Shown: piece after piece, positions 45,719 through 54,918 of the stretch
Position numbering within the stretch: the stretch's first letter is position 1
How the letters are laid out: each line of letters starts with the position of its first letter
NCBI RefSeq assembly: GCF_008386465.1
Contig: NZ_VUOD01000002.1
Coordinates: 343,091-407,090 of the forward strand
Length of the DNA stretch: 64,000 bases
Direction of reading: 5' to 3'
Origin: Arenimonas fontis
GTDB lineage: Bacteria; Pseudomonadota; Gammaproteobacteria; Xanthomonadales; Xanthomonadaceae
Position numbers and translations under genes: made by a program
The notes under the pieces: model-generated
Told to the model about the DNA's origin: nothing
The model's input: only the letters and a program-made list of their open reading frames with translations
The model's database searches: none

Positions 45719-47038
45719 ATGACCCTGGAAATCGCCATCGTCTTGCTGCTGATCCTGTGCAACGGCTTCTTCGCCCTGTCGGAGATGTCCGTGGTGACCT
45801 CCCGCAAGGCCCGCCTGAAGCAGAAAGCCCAGACCAGCCGCCGCGCCCGCTCGGCCCTGGAGCTGGCCGAACATCCGGAACGCTTCCTGTCCACCGTGCA
45901 GGTGGGCATCACCTCGATCGGCATCCTCACCGGCGTGTTCGGCGGCGAAAGCATCGGCAATCGCGTCGCCGCGGCGATTGCGCCGCTGGGCCTGGATCCG
46001 GAGCTGAGCCGGGGCTTCGGCACCGTCGTGGCGGTGGCACTGATCACCTACGTCACCATCATCGTCGGCGAACTGGTGCCCAAGCGGGTCGCCCTGCTGG
46101 CGCCGGAACGCATCGCCAGCGGCATTGCCATGCCGATGCGGCTGATCTACTGGCTGACCGCGCCCTTCGTCTGGCTGCTCTCGGCCAGCACCCGCAGCCT
46201 GATGCGCCTGTTGCGCCTGGACCGCGGCCAGGCCGAGCAGGTCACCGAAGAGGAGATCCGCATGCTGGTGGCGGAAAGCCACGAGCAGGGCGTGATCGAT
46301 GCCGGCGAGCGCAACATGATCAACCGGGTGCTGCGCCTGGGCGACCGCAGCGCCGCCGGGCTGATGACCCCGCGCACCCGCATCACCTGGCTGGACGCGG
46401 CGGCCAGCATCGAGGAGAACCTGGCGGTGATGCGGGAGACGCCCTACTCCCGCTATCCGGTCTACCGCGACAATGACAGCGAGGTACTCGGCATCCTCGA
46501 GGTCAAGCGGCTCAGTCCCTACCTGGGCCGGCAGGAGCAACCGGCCGACCTGTTCGCCGACCTGCGGCCGGCCCTGTTCGTGTCGGAATCGACCCATGCC
46601 ATGAAGCTGCTGGAGATCTTTCGCGAGGAGCAGCAGACCCTGGCCCTGGTGGTGGACGAATACGGCGACATCCAGGGCCTGGTCACCGCCAACGATCTGC
46701 TGGACGCCGTGCTGGGCCGTGTCCAGGCCAGCGCCGAGCAGGGTGAGCAGGAAGCGCTGGTGGTGACCCGCAGCGACGGCTCCTACCTGGTGGACGGCCG
46801 CCTTTCCAGCGAGGAACTGCGCGAACTGCTGTCGCTGGCGGTGCTGCCGGGCGAGGAGGACCACGAGTTCCACACCGCCGCCGGCATGCTGATCGCGCAT
46901 TTCGGCCGCATCCCGCATGCGGGCGAACACTTCGACCACGGCGGCTGGCGCTTCGAGGTGGTGGACCTGGACGGCGCCCGCATCGACAAGCTGCTGATCG
47001 CCCGCCTGCCCGAGGACAAGGATCCGGAACGGGTTTAG
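45719..47038 (+). CDS. CNNM/CBS/CorC transporter-associated protein (hemolysin family)
   Basis: The 439-aa protein has an N-terminal CNNM (DUF21) membrane domain (residues 1-190, with SEMSVVTSRKARLK and VGELVPKRVAL). A pair of CBS domains (about 200-330, MTPRTRITWLD and VDEYGDIQGLVT) and a C-terminal CorC/HlyC transporter-associated domain (about 350-430) follow. Bacterial members export or regulate magnesium and other cations. The older name hemolysin does not imply lysis. The likely start is the ATG at 45719, 160 nt from the divergent DUF47-pit operon. Confidence 0.94.
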   Translation: MTLEIAIVLLLILCNGFFALSEMSVVTSRKARLKQKAQTSRRARSALELAEHPERFLSTVQVGITSIGILTGVFGGESIGNRVAAAIAPLGLDPELSRGFGTVVAVALITYVTIIVGELVPKRVALLAPERIASGIAMPMRLIYWLTAPFVWLLSASTRSLMRLLRLDRGQAEQVTEEEIRMLVAESHEQGVIDAGERNMINRVLRLGDRSAAGLMTPRTRITWLDAAASIEENLAVMRETPYSRYPVYRDNDSEVLGILEVKRLSPYLGRQEQPADLFADLRPALFVSESTHAMKLLEIFREEQQTLALVVDEYGDIQGLVTANDLLDAVLGRVQASAEQGEQEALVVTRSDGSYLVDGRLSSEELRELLSLAVLPGEEDHEFHTAAGMLIAHFGRIPHAGEHFDHGGWRFEVVDLDGARIDKLLIARLPEDKDPERV

Positions 47039-47074
47039 CACGGATAAAGGCGCTCGCCCGGAGACTTGCCGGCC

Positions 47075-47677
47075 ATGGACCGTGAAATCAGCACCCGTGC
47101 CCTGCTCGACAGCCTGGCCGATGCGCAGAACGGCGAGACGCTGAACCTGGGCGGGTTGCTGGACCAGTTCCGGACCCGCGCTTACGGCGTGTTCGTGCTG
47201 GTGGCCCTGCTGCCGGCCTTCGTGCCCCTGCCGGTCGGCGCCGGCGCGATCAGCGGCCCGCTGATCGCACTTGCCGGCCTGCAACTGCTGGCCCGCATGA
47301 GCCATCCCTGGATCCCGGGATTCCTGGCCCGTCGGCCGATCTCCAGGGACGGCCTGGCCCGTTTCCGCGACCGCGCCTCGCGCCTGCTGCGCTGGCTGGA
47401 ACGACTGAGCCGGCCACGCACCGAAGCGGTCATCGACCACCCGCTGGCGCGTGCCTTCACCGGCCTGTTGCTGGTCCTGCTGGGCGTGTTGCTGGCCCTG
47501 CCGGTGCCGGGCACCAACTATCCGTTCGGTCTGATCCTGCTGGCCTTCGCGATCGCCCTGGTGGAGCGGGACGGTCGCCTGATGCTGGTGGCCTGGGCCC
47601 TTGGCACGACCGAGATCGCGCTGGTGGCGGTGTTCTCCGGCCAGCTGGCCGGCTGGGCGGCCGGACTGATGGCCTGA
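47075..47677 (+). CDS. ExoD-family membrane protein
   Basis: The 200-aa protein belongs to the exopolysaccharide-synthesis ExoD family by its opening LLDSLADAQNGETLNLGGLL, the FVPLPVGAGAISGPLI segment and helices around VLLALPVPGTNYPFGLILL. ExoD was found in Rhizobium as needed for exopolysaccharide and alkali tolerance, and its activity is unknown. The ATG at 47075 is taken, with a TTG three codons upstream possible. It lies 36 nt after the CNNM gene and may be co-transcribed. Confidence 0.88.
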   Translation: MDREISTRALLDSLADAQNGETLNLGGLLDQFRTRAYGVFVLVALLPAFVPLPVGAGAISGPLIALAGLQLLARMSHPWIPGFLARRPISRDGLARFRDRASRLLRWLERLSRPRTEAVIDHPLARAFTGLLLVLLGVLLALPVPGTNYPFGLILLAFAIALVERDGRLMLVAWALGTTEIALVAVFSGQLAGWAAGLMA

Positions 47678-47683
47678 GCGCGG

Positions 47684-49810
47684 TCAGCGCTCCGCCGTGA
47701 AGGCCGCGCCGATCTCCGTCGCCGCCATCGGCCGGCCCAGCCAGAAGCCCTGGCCCTGGTCGCAACCGCGCTCGCGCAAGACCGCGAACTGGCCTTCGGC
47801 CTCGATTCCCTCGGCCACCACGGTGATGCCCAGCGAATGGGCCATGGCGATGATCGCCGAGGTCAGGGCCAGGTCGTCCGGGTCGCGCAGGACGTCGGCG
47901 ACGAAACTCCGGTCTATCTTCACCCCGTCCACCGGCACCCGGCGCAGGTGGCTCAGGCCCGAGAAGCCGGTGCCGAAGTCGTCCAGCCAGATCTTCACCC
48001 CGGTGGCGCGCAATCGCGACAACAGTGCACTGGCCTGGACCTCGTCGCCCAGCACGGCAGTCTCGGTCAGTTCCAGGTGCAGCTGCGCCGGCTCCAGCCC
48101 GCTGCCGCGCATGGCGCTGGCCACCACGTCCGGCAGGTCGCCGCTGCGCAGTTGCCGCGGCGAGATGTTCACCGACACGAACGGCGCCTCGTCGCCGGGC
48201 TGGCGCCAGCCGGCCGCGTCCTGACAGGCGCGCACCAACACGTGCCGGCCCAGGGACTCGATCAGGCCGCTCTGCTCGGCCACTTCGATGAAGACCGAGG
48301 GCGGCACCACGCCCAGGCGCGGATGGTTCCAGCGGCACAGGGCCTCGGCGCCCATCAGCCGGTTGTCGGCCAGGCGAAAGATGGGCTGGTAGAGCAGACT
48401 CATCTCGCCGCGGTCCCAGGCCCCGCGCAGCTCCTCCTCCAGCTGCACGCGCCGCTCCACCGCCTGGTCCATCGCCTTGCTGTAGAAGCGGTAACAGCCC
48501 TTGCCGGCGACCTTGGCCTGATACATGGCGATGTCGGCGTTCTTGAGCAGCTGGCCGGCGCCGGTGGCGTCGAAGGGGAACAGGGTGATGCCCACCGAAG
48601 CGCCCAGGAACACCTGCCGACCCTGCAGCACCAGCGGCCGCTGCACCTCGTCGATCAAGGCTTCCGCCAGGCGGCCGGAAGCAGCGCGGATGTCATCGGC
48701 CATGAACAGCACGATGAACTCGTCGCCGCCGAAACGGGCGATCTCGGCGCCCGGCCCGCCCAGGCGTTCCACCGCCAGCCGGATCCGCACCGACAACTGG
48801 CTCAGCACCTCGTCGCCGGCCTCGTGCCCCAGGGTGTCGTTGACCCGCTTGAAATCGTCCAGGTCCACGAACAGCAGGGCCAGCTCGCCGCTGCTGGCCT
48901 GCAGGGTCAGCAGGCGCTCGTCCAGGGCTTCGCGGAAGGCCAGGCGGTTGCTCAGGCCGGTCAGCGAGTCGGTGTAGGCCATGCGGCGGATGTCGCGGTC
49001 GTGCCGGGCCACCGCCTCGCTCATGCGGGCGAAGGCGCGCACCAGTTCGCCGATCTCGTCCTGCCGGTCGGAGCGGACATCCACTTCGTGGTAGCGGCCC
49101 TGTTCGATGCGCACGGCCGCTTCGGCCAGCTCCCGGATCGGCGAGACGATGCGCCGCTGCAGCAGCACCAGGGTACCGGCCGCCACTACCGCCATGGCCG
49201 CCAGCAGCGCCAGCAACCAGGCCAGGTGCTCGCGGGCGTTTTCCCCCAGGCTGCGGTCCAGCGGCGCCAGCACCTCGGCCTCGCGCCGGTTGGCGTTCTC
49301 GCGCGACAGGCCGACGCGCACGCCGCCGATACGCTGGCCGCCGATCCTGATCGGGCTGGACACGTCCAGCAGCTTGTCGCTCCACTGCCCGTGCACGCCC
49401 TGGGCATTGAGCGCCTCGTAGGCCATCGGATCGGACATCGGTTGGCCGAAGGCCGGGATGTCGCCCGAGCCGTCGTGCACCACCCTGCCCTCGGCATCGT
49501 GAATGATCACGTAGACCACGTCGGGCTGGCGCAAGGTGGTCTGGGCCAGCTCGCCCAGCTTGGCCAGGTCCAGGTAGTACAACGGGTTGGTGGCGGCATC
49601 GGCCAGGTGGCTGGACAGGGCCTGGCCGCGGCTGAGCAGGCCCTCGCGGGCCAGCTCGCGCATGGCGTCGGCGCTGAGCCGGCGCGCCTCCTCGCTGCCC
49701 CGCTTGCCATGCCACCAGAGGGCGGCGAACAGGCCGACCAGCACCGCCAGCACGCCGACCAGCAGCAACAGCAGCTCGCCGCGCAGGCCCAGGCGCACCG
49801 GCAGCCTCAT
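47684..49810 (-). CDS. Membrane GGDEF-EAL cyclic-di-GMP enzyme
   Basis: The 708-aa protein has an N-terminal helix (residues 12-32) and a periplasmic Cache-like sensor domain (about 35-205, YVIIHDAEGRVVHDG). A second helix, a HAMP domain (RRIVSPIRELAEAA onward), GGDEF at 361-365 and an EAL domain with EAL at 489-491 follow. DDFGTGFS and EGIEAEGQ complete the EAL site. Both active sites look intact, so it may make and degrade c-di-GMP. Its ATG overlaps the stop of a PhnD-like binding protein (ATGA), which suggests that protein presents a ligand to the sensor domain. Confidence 0.95.
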   Translation of the reverse strand: MRLPVRLGLRGELLLLLVGVLAVLVGLFAALWWHGKRGSEEARRLSADAMRELAREGLLSRGQALSSHLADAATNPLYYLDLAKLGELAQTTLRQPDVVYVIIHDAEGRVVHDGSGDIPAFGQPMSDPMAYEALNAQGVHGQWSDKLLDVSSPIRIGGQRIGGVRVGLSRENANRREAEVLAPLDRSLGENAREHLAWLLALLAAMAVVAAGTLVLLQRRIVSPIRELAEAAVRIEQGRYHEVDVRSDRQDEIGELVRAFARMSEAVARHDRDIRRMAYTDSLTGLSNRLAFREALDERLLTLQASSGELALLFVDLDDFKRVNDTLGHEAGDEVLSQLSVRIRLAVERLGGPGAEIARFGGDEFIVLFMADDIRAASGRLAEALIDEVQRPLVLQGRQVFLGASVGITLFPFDATGAGQLLKNADIAMYQAKVAGKGCYRFYSKAMDQAVERRVQLEEELRGAWDRGEMSLLYQPIFRLADNRLMGAEALCRWNHPRLGVVPPSVFIEVAEQSGLIESLGRHVLVRACQDAAGWRQPGDEAPFVSVNISPRQLRSGDLPDVVASAMRGSGLEPAQLHLELTETAVLGDEVQASALLSRLRATGVKIWLDDFGTGFSGLSHLRRVPVDGVKIDRSFVADVLRDPDDLALTSAIIAMAHSLGITVVAEGIEAEGQFAVLRERGCDQGQGFWLGRPMAATEIGAAFTAER

Positions 49811-50739
49811 TCCAGGGCCTCGCGGACGTCGCGGGCGCCGCGGCGCAAGGCCTCGAGGGCGGCGCGGTCCCGGGCGTCGGGTTCGTAAAAGCCGGTGGTG
49901 CGGAAGAACTGCCGCAGCGCATCGCGCGCCTGCGGATCCTCCGCCGCCCCGAGCAGCACCTGTTTCAGCCTTTCGGCCACCTCGGGCTCCAGGTTGGCGC
50001 TGACCAGTTCCATGGCCCGGGGCACCGGCTCGGTGGTATGGATGATGACCAGGTCGCGCCGGTAGCTGTCGGACATACGCTGCAGCGATTCCCAGTCCTG
50101 GTCGCTGAAGCTGCCGGCATCCACCAGCCGCTTGTGCACCCAGGTGGCCAGGTTGGAACCGGTGTTGGCGAACACGTAACCGACGCTGCCGACGTCGCCG
50201 CCTTCCAGCGGCGAAACCATCAGGTTCATCGGCAGACCACGCTCGCGCAGCACCATCGCCGGTACCAGGTAGGCGCTGGTGGAGGCGGGGGACTGGAAGG
50301 CGATGGTCTTGCCCAGCAGCTGGGACAGTTCGGTGATGCCGCTGTCGCGGCGAACGAAGAAGACAGTGCGGTACTCGCGCGAACCGCTGCGTTCGGTCAG
50401 CAGCAGCGGACGCGCCCCGGCCCGGTCGGCCAGCAGCAGGCCGGTGCCGGGCGTTTCCGTGACCCAGTCCACCTTGCCGCGGCGCAGATAGCTGATCATC
50501 TGCTGCGGATCGCTGGCCATCAGCACCCGCCCCTCGCGTATGCCGACGCTGCGCATGCGCGGCACCACGTAGTCCAGCAACGGCCGCAACTGCTCGTAAT
50601 GCCGGCGCGGGTCGTCGCTGATCCGCCCCAGCACCAGCACTCCCTCCGCCGCCGCGGCGAGGCCGGAAGCCAGGACCGCCAGCAGGAGCGCGAGCCAACG
50701 GAGTCCGCCGGAAACGGTGCTTGGGTGCGGGGACGTCAC
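49807..50739 (-). CDS. PhnD-like periplasmic substrate-binding protein
   Basis: The 310-aa exported protein (signal ending AAAAEG) has the PhnD-type two-lobe fold: LVLGRISDDPRRHYEQLRPLLDY, DWVTETPGTGLLLADR, FFVRRDSGITELSQLLGKTIAFQ and ASTSAYLVPA. No ABC transporter genes are adjacent. Instead it is coupled by a four-base overlap to a GGDEF-EAL gene. That arrangement is known for binding proteins that act as sensors for c-di-GMP enzymes. The ligand could be a phosphonate or phosphate, but this is not shown by the sequence. Confidence 0.88.
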   Translation of the reverse strand: MTSPHPSTVSGGLRWLALLLAVLASGLAAAAEGVLVLGRISDDPRRHYEQLRPLLDYVVPRMRSVGIREGRVLMASDPQQMISYLRRGKVDWVTETPGTGLLLADRAGARPLLLTERSGSREYRTVFFVRRDSGITELSQLLGKTIAFQSPASTSAYLVPAMVLRERGLPMNLMVSPLEGGDVGSVGYVFANTGSNLATWVHKRLVDAGSFSDQDWESLQRMSDSYRRDLVIIHTTEPVPRAMELVSANLEPEVAERLKQVLLGAAEDPQARDALRQFFRTTGFYEPDARDRAALEALRRGARDVREALE

Positions 50740-50800
50740 GGGCCGGGCGTACTCGGGAGGGCTGGGGACGGCCTACTGTATGCGGGCCGCCGCGGCGAAG

Positions 50801-51568
50801 CTAGGCATCCCGGCCCCGCGCCAACCGGGCCAGGCGCTGGGCGTCGGACAGGATGCCGCGCAGGATCCTGACTTCGCGCCGGTCCAGGCCGGCCCGCAGG
50901 TACAGGCGGCGCAGGCGCGCCATCACCATGTCCGGCGACCGGCCCTTGTGGAAGTCGATGTCGTCCAGTGCCTGGGCCAGGTGCTCGAAGTAGCGCTCGA
51001 GCTCCTCGGCGGTGGCAGGGGGTTCGGGGGGGCCGCCTTCCGGCCCCGGCGCGGGGGCGGCGACGGCACCGGCCTCCAGCAGGGCCAGACGCAGCTCGTA
51101 GGCCAGCACCTGCACCGCCGCGGCCAAGTTGAGCGAGCTGAAGGCCGGGTCGGCGGGGATGGTCACGGTGGCATGGCAGCGCTGCAGCTCGGCGTTCTCC
51201 AGGCCGGTGCGTTCGCGGCCGAAGACCAGGGCGACCGGGCCGGCGGCGGCGGCCCGGACCAGCTCGGCGGCGGCTTCACGCGGGCTCAGTTCGGGCAGGG
51301 GCACCGATCGGCGCCTGGCGCTGGTGCCGACCACGCGATGGCAGCCGGCCAGGGCATCCACGAGCCCGGCGTGCACGGATGCGGCCAGCAGCAGGTCGTC
51401 GGCGCCGGCGGCCAGGGCGACCGCCTCGGGATCGGGAAAACGCTCCGGCGCGACCAGGTGCAGCCGGGACAGGCCCATGGTCTTCATGGCCCGGGCGGCC
51501 GAGCCGATATTGCCCGGATGCTGGGTGCCGACCAGCACGATGCGGAGATTGGCGACGGGGTCGTTCAT
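50801..51568 (-). CDS. trmJ: tRNA (cytidine/uridine-32-2'-O)-methyltransferase TrmJ
   Basis: TrmJ is a SPOUT-class SAM-dependent enzyme that methylates the ribose of residue 32 in tRNA. The 255-aa protein has LVGTQHPGNIGSAARAMKTMG, ALVFGRERTGLENAEL and the knot-closing IPADPAFSSLNLAAAVQVLAYE (described only). A Pro-rich linker and a C-terminal helical extension follow. It is divergent from suhB, as in many gammaproteobacteria. Confidence 0.96.
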   Translation of the reverse strand: MNDPVANLRIVLVGTQHPGNIGSAARAMKTMGLSRLHLVAPERFPDPEAVALAAGADDLLLAASVHAGLVDALAGCHRVVGTSARRRSVPLPELSPREAAAELVRAAAAGPVALVFGRERTGLENAELQRCHATVTIPADPAFSSLNLAAAVQVLAYELRLALLEAGAVAAPAPGPEGGPPEPPATAEELERYFEHLAQALDDIDFHKGRSPDMVMARLRRLYLRAGLDRREVRILRGILSDAQRLARLARGRDA

Positions 51569-51671
51569 GGCGGGGCGGGCCGGGGCGGGCCCGACCTGAT
51601 ATCCTTGCGCGACGCCGGCCGGACCGGCGCCTTCGTTCTGTTCACAATCCAGTGGTCAACGGACGGGCTCC

Positions 51672-52475
51672 ATGCAGAAACCTGTCGTCAACGTCATGGT
51701 CAAGGCGGCCCGCGCCGCCGGCAACGTGATCCTGCGCCACATGGGCAAGCTCGACTCGCTCAACATCGTCGAGAAGGCCAGGCAGGACTATGCCAGCGAG
51801 GTGGACGCCTCGGCCGAGGCGGAGATCATACGCGAGCTGCGCCGGGCCTTCCCGGACTACGGCATCCTCGGCGAGGAGTCCGGCGCCCAGGGCAAGGGCC
51901 GCAGCACCTTCGTCATCGACCCGCTGGACGGCACCTCGAACTACCTGCGCGGCCTGCCGCATTTCTGCGTTTCCATCGCCGTGGTGGAAAACGGCGAGCC
52001 GGTGCACGGCGTGGTGTTCGATCCGCTGCGCAACGAGCTGTTCACCGCCAGCAAGGGCGCGGGCGCCCTGCTCAACGATCGCAAGATCCGGGTCGCCGAG
52101 CGCAAGGACCTGAACGGCGCGCTGCTGGTCACCGGCTTCGCGCCGCGCGAACGCAAGCGGCTGGCGCCGCATCTGGACCTCATCGGCAAGCTGCTGGAAA
52201 CCGCCGAGGACATCCGCCGCACCGGCTCGGCCGCCCTGGACCTGGCCTACGTGGCCTGCGGCCGCGCCGACGGCTATTTCGAGGCCGGGGTGAAATCCTG
52301 GGACATCGCCGCCGGCATGCTGCTGGTACGCGAGGCCGGCGGCCGCGTCTGCGACTTCCAGGGCCGCGGCGAGAACATCCTCGACGCCGGCCAGGTCGTC
52401 GCCGGCAACCTCAAGCTCTGCGACCAGCTCCAGCGCGCCCTGGTCGGCTCCGGCTACGCTGCCGCGTTCCGGTGA
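51672..52475 (+). CDS. suhB: Inositol-1-monophosphatase SuhB
   Basis: The 267-aa Mg-dependent phosphatase has [23 protein letters not shown] and [18 protein letters not shown], the full IMPase metal set. SuhB also acts as an RNA polymerase antitermination factor at rRNA operons in E. coli. Divergent from trmJ with 103 nt between starts, where GATATCCTT provides a -10-like TATCCT (51600-51605). Confidence 0.96.
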   Translation: MQKPVVNVMVKAARAAGNVILRHMGKLDSLNIVEKARQDYASEVDASAEAEIIRELRRAFPDYGILGEESGAQGKGRSTFVIDPLDGTSNYLRGLPHFCVSIAVVENGEPVHGVVFDPLRNELFTASKGAGALLNDRKIRVAERKDLNGALLVTGFAPRERKRLAPHLDLIGKLLETAEDIRRTGSAALDLAYVACGRADGYFEAGVKSWDIAAGMLLVREAGGRVCDFQGRGENILDAGQVVAGNLKLCDQLQRALVGSGYAAAFR

Positions 52476-52530
52476 AGCCTGTGGCCGCGGACCACGCGGC
52501 CAGGGCCCCGTCCGGCAACCGCCGGCGAAA

Positions 52531-53931
52531 TCAGATGAGGCCGTAGCGCCAAGGGCCGGTGATGGCGAAGCTGATGCCGGGGCGGTAGTTGTTGACGAAC
52601 AGCCAGCGGCCGTCGGGCGAGAAGCAGGCGCCGGCCCATTCTTCCGCGCGGAAGTCGCCGCTAATGCCGCGAAAGCCATCCAGCACGACGTCGTTGCGGG
52701 CGAACTCGAACAGGCCGCCGTCCTCGCTCATGCCGTACAGGCGCTGCACCGGCTGCTCGGAGTCCTCGCAGATGACCAGGCCGCCGCGCGGGCTGAGCAC
52801 GATGTTGTCCGGATAGTCCAGCACCTCGGGCGAGGGCGATTCGAACACCAGTTCCAGGGTTTCCTCGCCGGGCCGGTAGGCCCAGAGCTGGCCGCAGCCG
52901 GCGTCGCCGCCGTTGGTCGAGGTGAAATAGACACGGCCGTCGCCGATGATCACGCCCTCCAGCCGGGTGAACAGCGAGCCGCCGCCGGCTTCGCCCTGGC
53001 GCACCACGCCGGTGTCGTCGCGCCCGTCGTGGAAGCCGCGGTCCGGTTCCTCGATCTCGACCCAGCGCACCCGGAACACTTCCCCCTGGCGCCGGCCGTT
53101 GCGCAGGTCGGGCACGCCCGCCGCCTGCAGCATCTGCAGCCTGCCACCGCGCGCAAGCTGGCCGGGCACCCTGGGAAGGAAACGGTAAAAGCCGGCCGGT
53201 TTCTGGTCTTCGGTCAGGTAGACGATGCCGCTTGCCGGGTCCACCGTCGCCGCCTCGTGTTTCATCCGGCCCATGGCCAGCAACGGCTCGGGCCGGGCCA
53301 GGCCATCGCCCGGCACTTCGAACACGTAGCCGTGGGCGCGCTTCATCCGGTGCATGCCCCGGCCCTGGATCGGCACCCGCTGGCCGGCGTCCAGCACGAT
53401 TTCCTCGCAGCTCAGCCAGCTGCCCCAGGGCGTGACGCCGCCGGCGCAGTTCACCAGCGTGCCCGACAGCGAAGGCCGCATGTCGAGCAGGCGACCGGCG
53501 CGGGTATCGAAGCGCAGGGTCACCGTGCCGCCGCGGCAGTCGGGGTCGTAGGTCGCCTGCGCCGGCGCGAAACTTCCGCCCGGGTCGGTGGTGATCTCGT
53601 GGTTGCGCACCAGGGTGACCACGTCGCCGTGCACGGCCACCACGCCCATGCCGTCGTGGTGGCGCGGGCAGGGCTCGCCACCGGCCAGTTCTTCGCCGAC
53701 CCAGCCGAAGCTGGTGTAGCCGAAGCCCTCGGGCAACTGCAGCAGGGGCAGGCCGGTATTGCTGTCGGCCACCGGGCGCAGGGGTCCGTAACCGGCATGC
53801 GTCACGGTACTGGCCCCGGCCCGGGCCAGCTTGCGGCCGGTGCAACCAAGGCTGGCCAAGGCCAGGCCGGCGCCACCGGCCTGCAGCAGGCGGCGGCGGG
53901 AAGTCAGCGGTGTGTCCTGGTGCGGCGGCAT
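52531..53931 (-). CDS. PhoX-like (DUF839) phosphatase, Tat/lipoprotein signal
   Basis: The 466-aa protein starts MPPHQDTPLTSRRRLLQAGG. A twin-arginine-like SRRRLLQ with a following LASLGC lipobox indicates export as a Tat lipoprotein. PhoX hallmarks are VNCAGGVTPWGSWLSCEE, MGRMKHEAATVDP, STNGGDAGCGQLWAY and ACFSPDGRWLFVN. Characterised PhoX enzymes are Ca/Fe-dependent alkaline phosphatases acting on phosphomonoesters. Phosphatase function here is inferred from the family. It lies downstream of an MBL hydrolase gene, with a nested inverted repeat between. Confidence 0.88.
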   Translation of the reverse strand: MPPHQDTPLTSRRRLLQAGGAGLALASLGCTGRKLARAGASTVTHAGYGPLRPVADSNTGLPLLQLPEGFGYTSFGWVGEELAGGEPCPRHHDGMGVVAVHGDVVTLVRNHEITTDPGGSFAPAQATYDPDCRGGTVTLRFDTRAGRLLDMRPSLSGTLVNCAGGVTPWGSWLSCEEIVLDAGQRVPIQGRGMHRMKRAHGYVFEVPGDGLARPEPLLAMGRMKHEAATVDPASGIVYLTEDQKPAGFYRFLPRVPGQLARGGRLQMLQAAGVPDLRNGRRQGEVFRVRWVEIEEPDRGFHDGRDDTGVVRQGEAGGGSLFTRLEGVIIGDGRVYFTSTNGGDAGCGQLWAYRPGEETLELVFESPSPEVLDYPDNIVLSPRGGLVICEDSEQPVQRLYGMSEDGGLFEFARNDVVLDGFRGISGDFRAEEWAGACFSPDGRWLFVNNYRPGISFAITGPWRYGLI

Positions 53932-53956
53932 CGGTGATTCCGTCGGGGCAAACACC

Positions 53957-53974
53957 GGAATGTCAGCACATTCC
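53957..53974. promoter_or_regulatory. Inverted repeat upstream of the PhoX-like gene
   Basis: GGAATGT (53957-53963), CAGC, ACATTCC (53968-53974), nested inside a larger CAAAC-CCGGAA/TTCCGGTTTG pairing (to 53986). It lies 26 nt before the start on the minus strand and could be an operator or an RNA stem. Confidence 0.4.
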
Positions 53975-54002
53975 CGTTCCGGTTTGTTGACACCGCCGCG
54001 AC

Positions 54003-54893
54003 TCAGGCCGCCAATGCCCTCGCTGCCAGCGCTTCGACCTCGTGGGTGGTGCCGAACCGGCCCTTGTCGTCCTTCACCAGCTTGGCCAGGGCACAACCCG
54101 GGTCGTGGGTGAAGTACAGGTGCACGTCGCGGGCCAGCTTGTCCTCGAGAAAGCCGCGCTTCTCGTCTATCAGCAGCTCGGGGTAGCGGTCGTAACCCAT
54201 GGTGATGGGCACGTGCACCCAGGGCCGGCCGGGGATCAGGTCGGCGCAGAAGACCAAGCCGCCGTGCGGCCGGCCGTCCGGGCCGGGCGCGCCGCAGATC
54301 TCCGCCAGCATCAGCCCTGGCGTGTGCCCCTGGCTGTAGTGGAAGCGCACGGCCTTGCCCAGCGCCCGGCAGTGCTCGCCCTCGACCAGCTCGAGCCGGC
54401 CGCTGGCTTCCAGCAAGGGCACCAGTTCCGGAATGAAGCTGGCACGGTCGCGCGGATGCGGCTCGCGGGCGCGACGCCAATGTTCGGCGCCGACCACGAA
54501 GGTGGCGTTCGGGAACAGCAGCGCCGGCGCCCTGCCCGCCTGCCACGGCGCCAGCAGGCCGCCGGCGTGGTCGAAGTGCAGGTGGCTGAGCACCACCACG
54601 TCCACGTCCTCGTGCGAGACGCCGGCCTCCGCCAGCGAATCCAGCAGTACGTGCCGGTCTTCGACCACCCCGTAACGTTCGCGCAGTTTCGGCTCGAAAA
54701 AGGCGCCGATGCCGGTCTCGAACAGCACCGTCCTGCCGTTCAGCGGCCTGGCCAGCAGGGCCCGGCACGCCAGGGCTATCCGGTTGTGTTCGTCCGGCGG
54801 CGACCACTTCTCCCACATCGCCCGCGGCGCGTTGCCGTACATGGCGCCGCCGTCGAGGCGCTGGGAGTTGCCCATGATGGACCAGAGCTTCAT
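54003..54893 (-). CDS. MBL-fold metallo-hydrolase
   Basis: This 296-aa protein of the metallo-beta-lactamase superfamily carries HLHFDHAGG (HxHxDH) near residue 103 and SQGHTPG. Further metal ligands lie at FCADLIPG (Asp) and FTHDPG (His). There is no signal peptide. The quorum-quenching lactonase-like and glyoxalase II-like subgroups share these motifs, so the substrate cannot be named. It is followed on the same strand by the PhoX-like gene 71 nt away and preceded by ggt 25 nt away. Confidence 0.88.
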   Translation of the reverse strand: MKLWSIMGNSQRLDGGAMYGNAPRAMWEKWSPPDEHNRIALACRALLARPLNGRTVLFETGIGAFFEPKLRERYGVVEDRHVLLDSLAEAGVSHEDVDVVVLSHLHFDHAGGLLAPWQAGRAPALLFPNATFVVGAEHWRRAREPHPRDRASFIPELVPLLEASGRLELVEGEHCRALGKAVRFHYSQGHTPGLMLAEICGAPGPDGRPHGGLVFCADLIPGRPWVHVPITMGYDRYPELLIDEKRGFLEDKLARDVHLYFTHDPGCALAKLVKDDKGRFGTTHEVEALAARALAA

Positions 54894-54918
54894 CGCTTCC
54901 TCCTCGCGAGCCGTCGGC

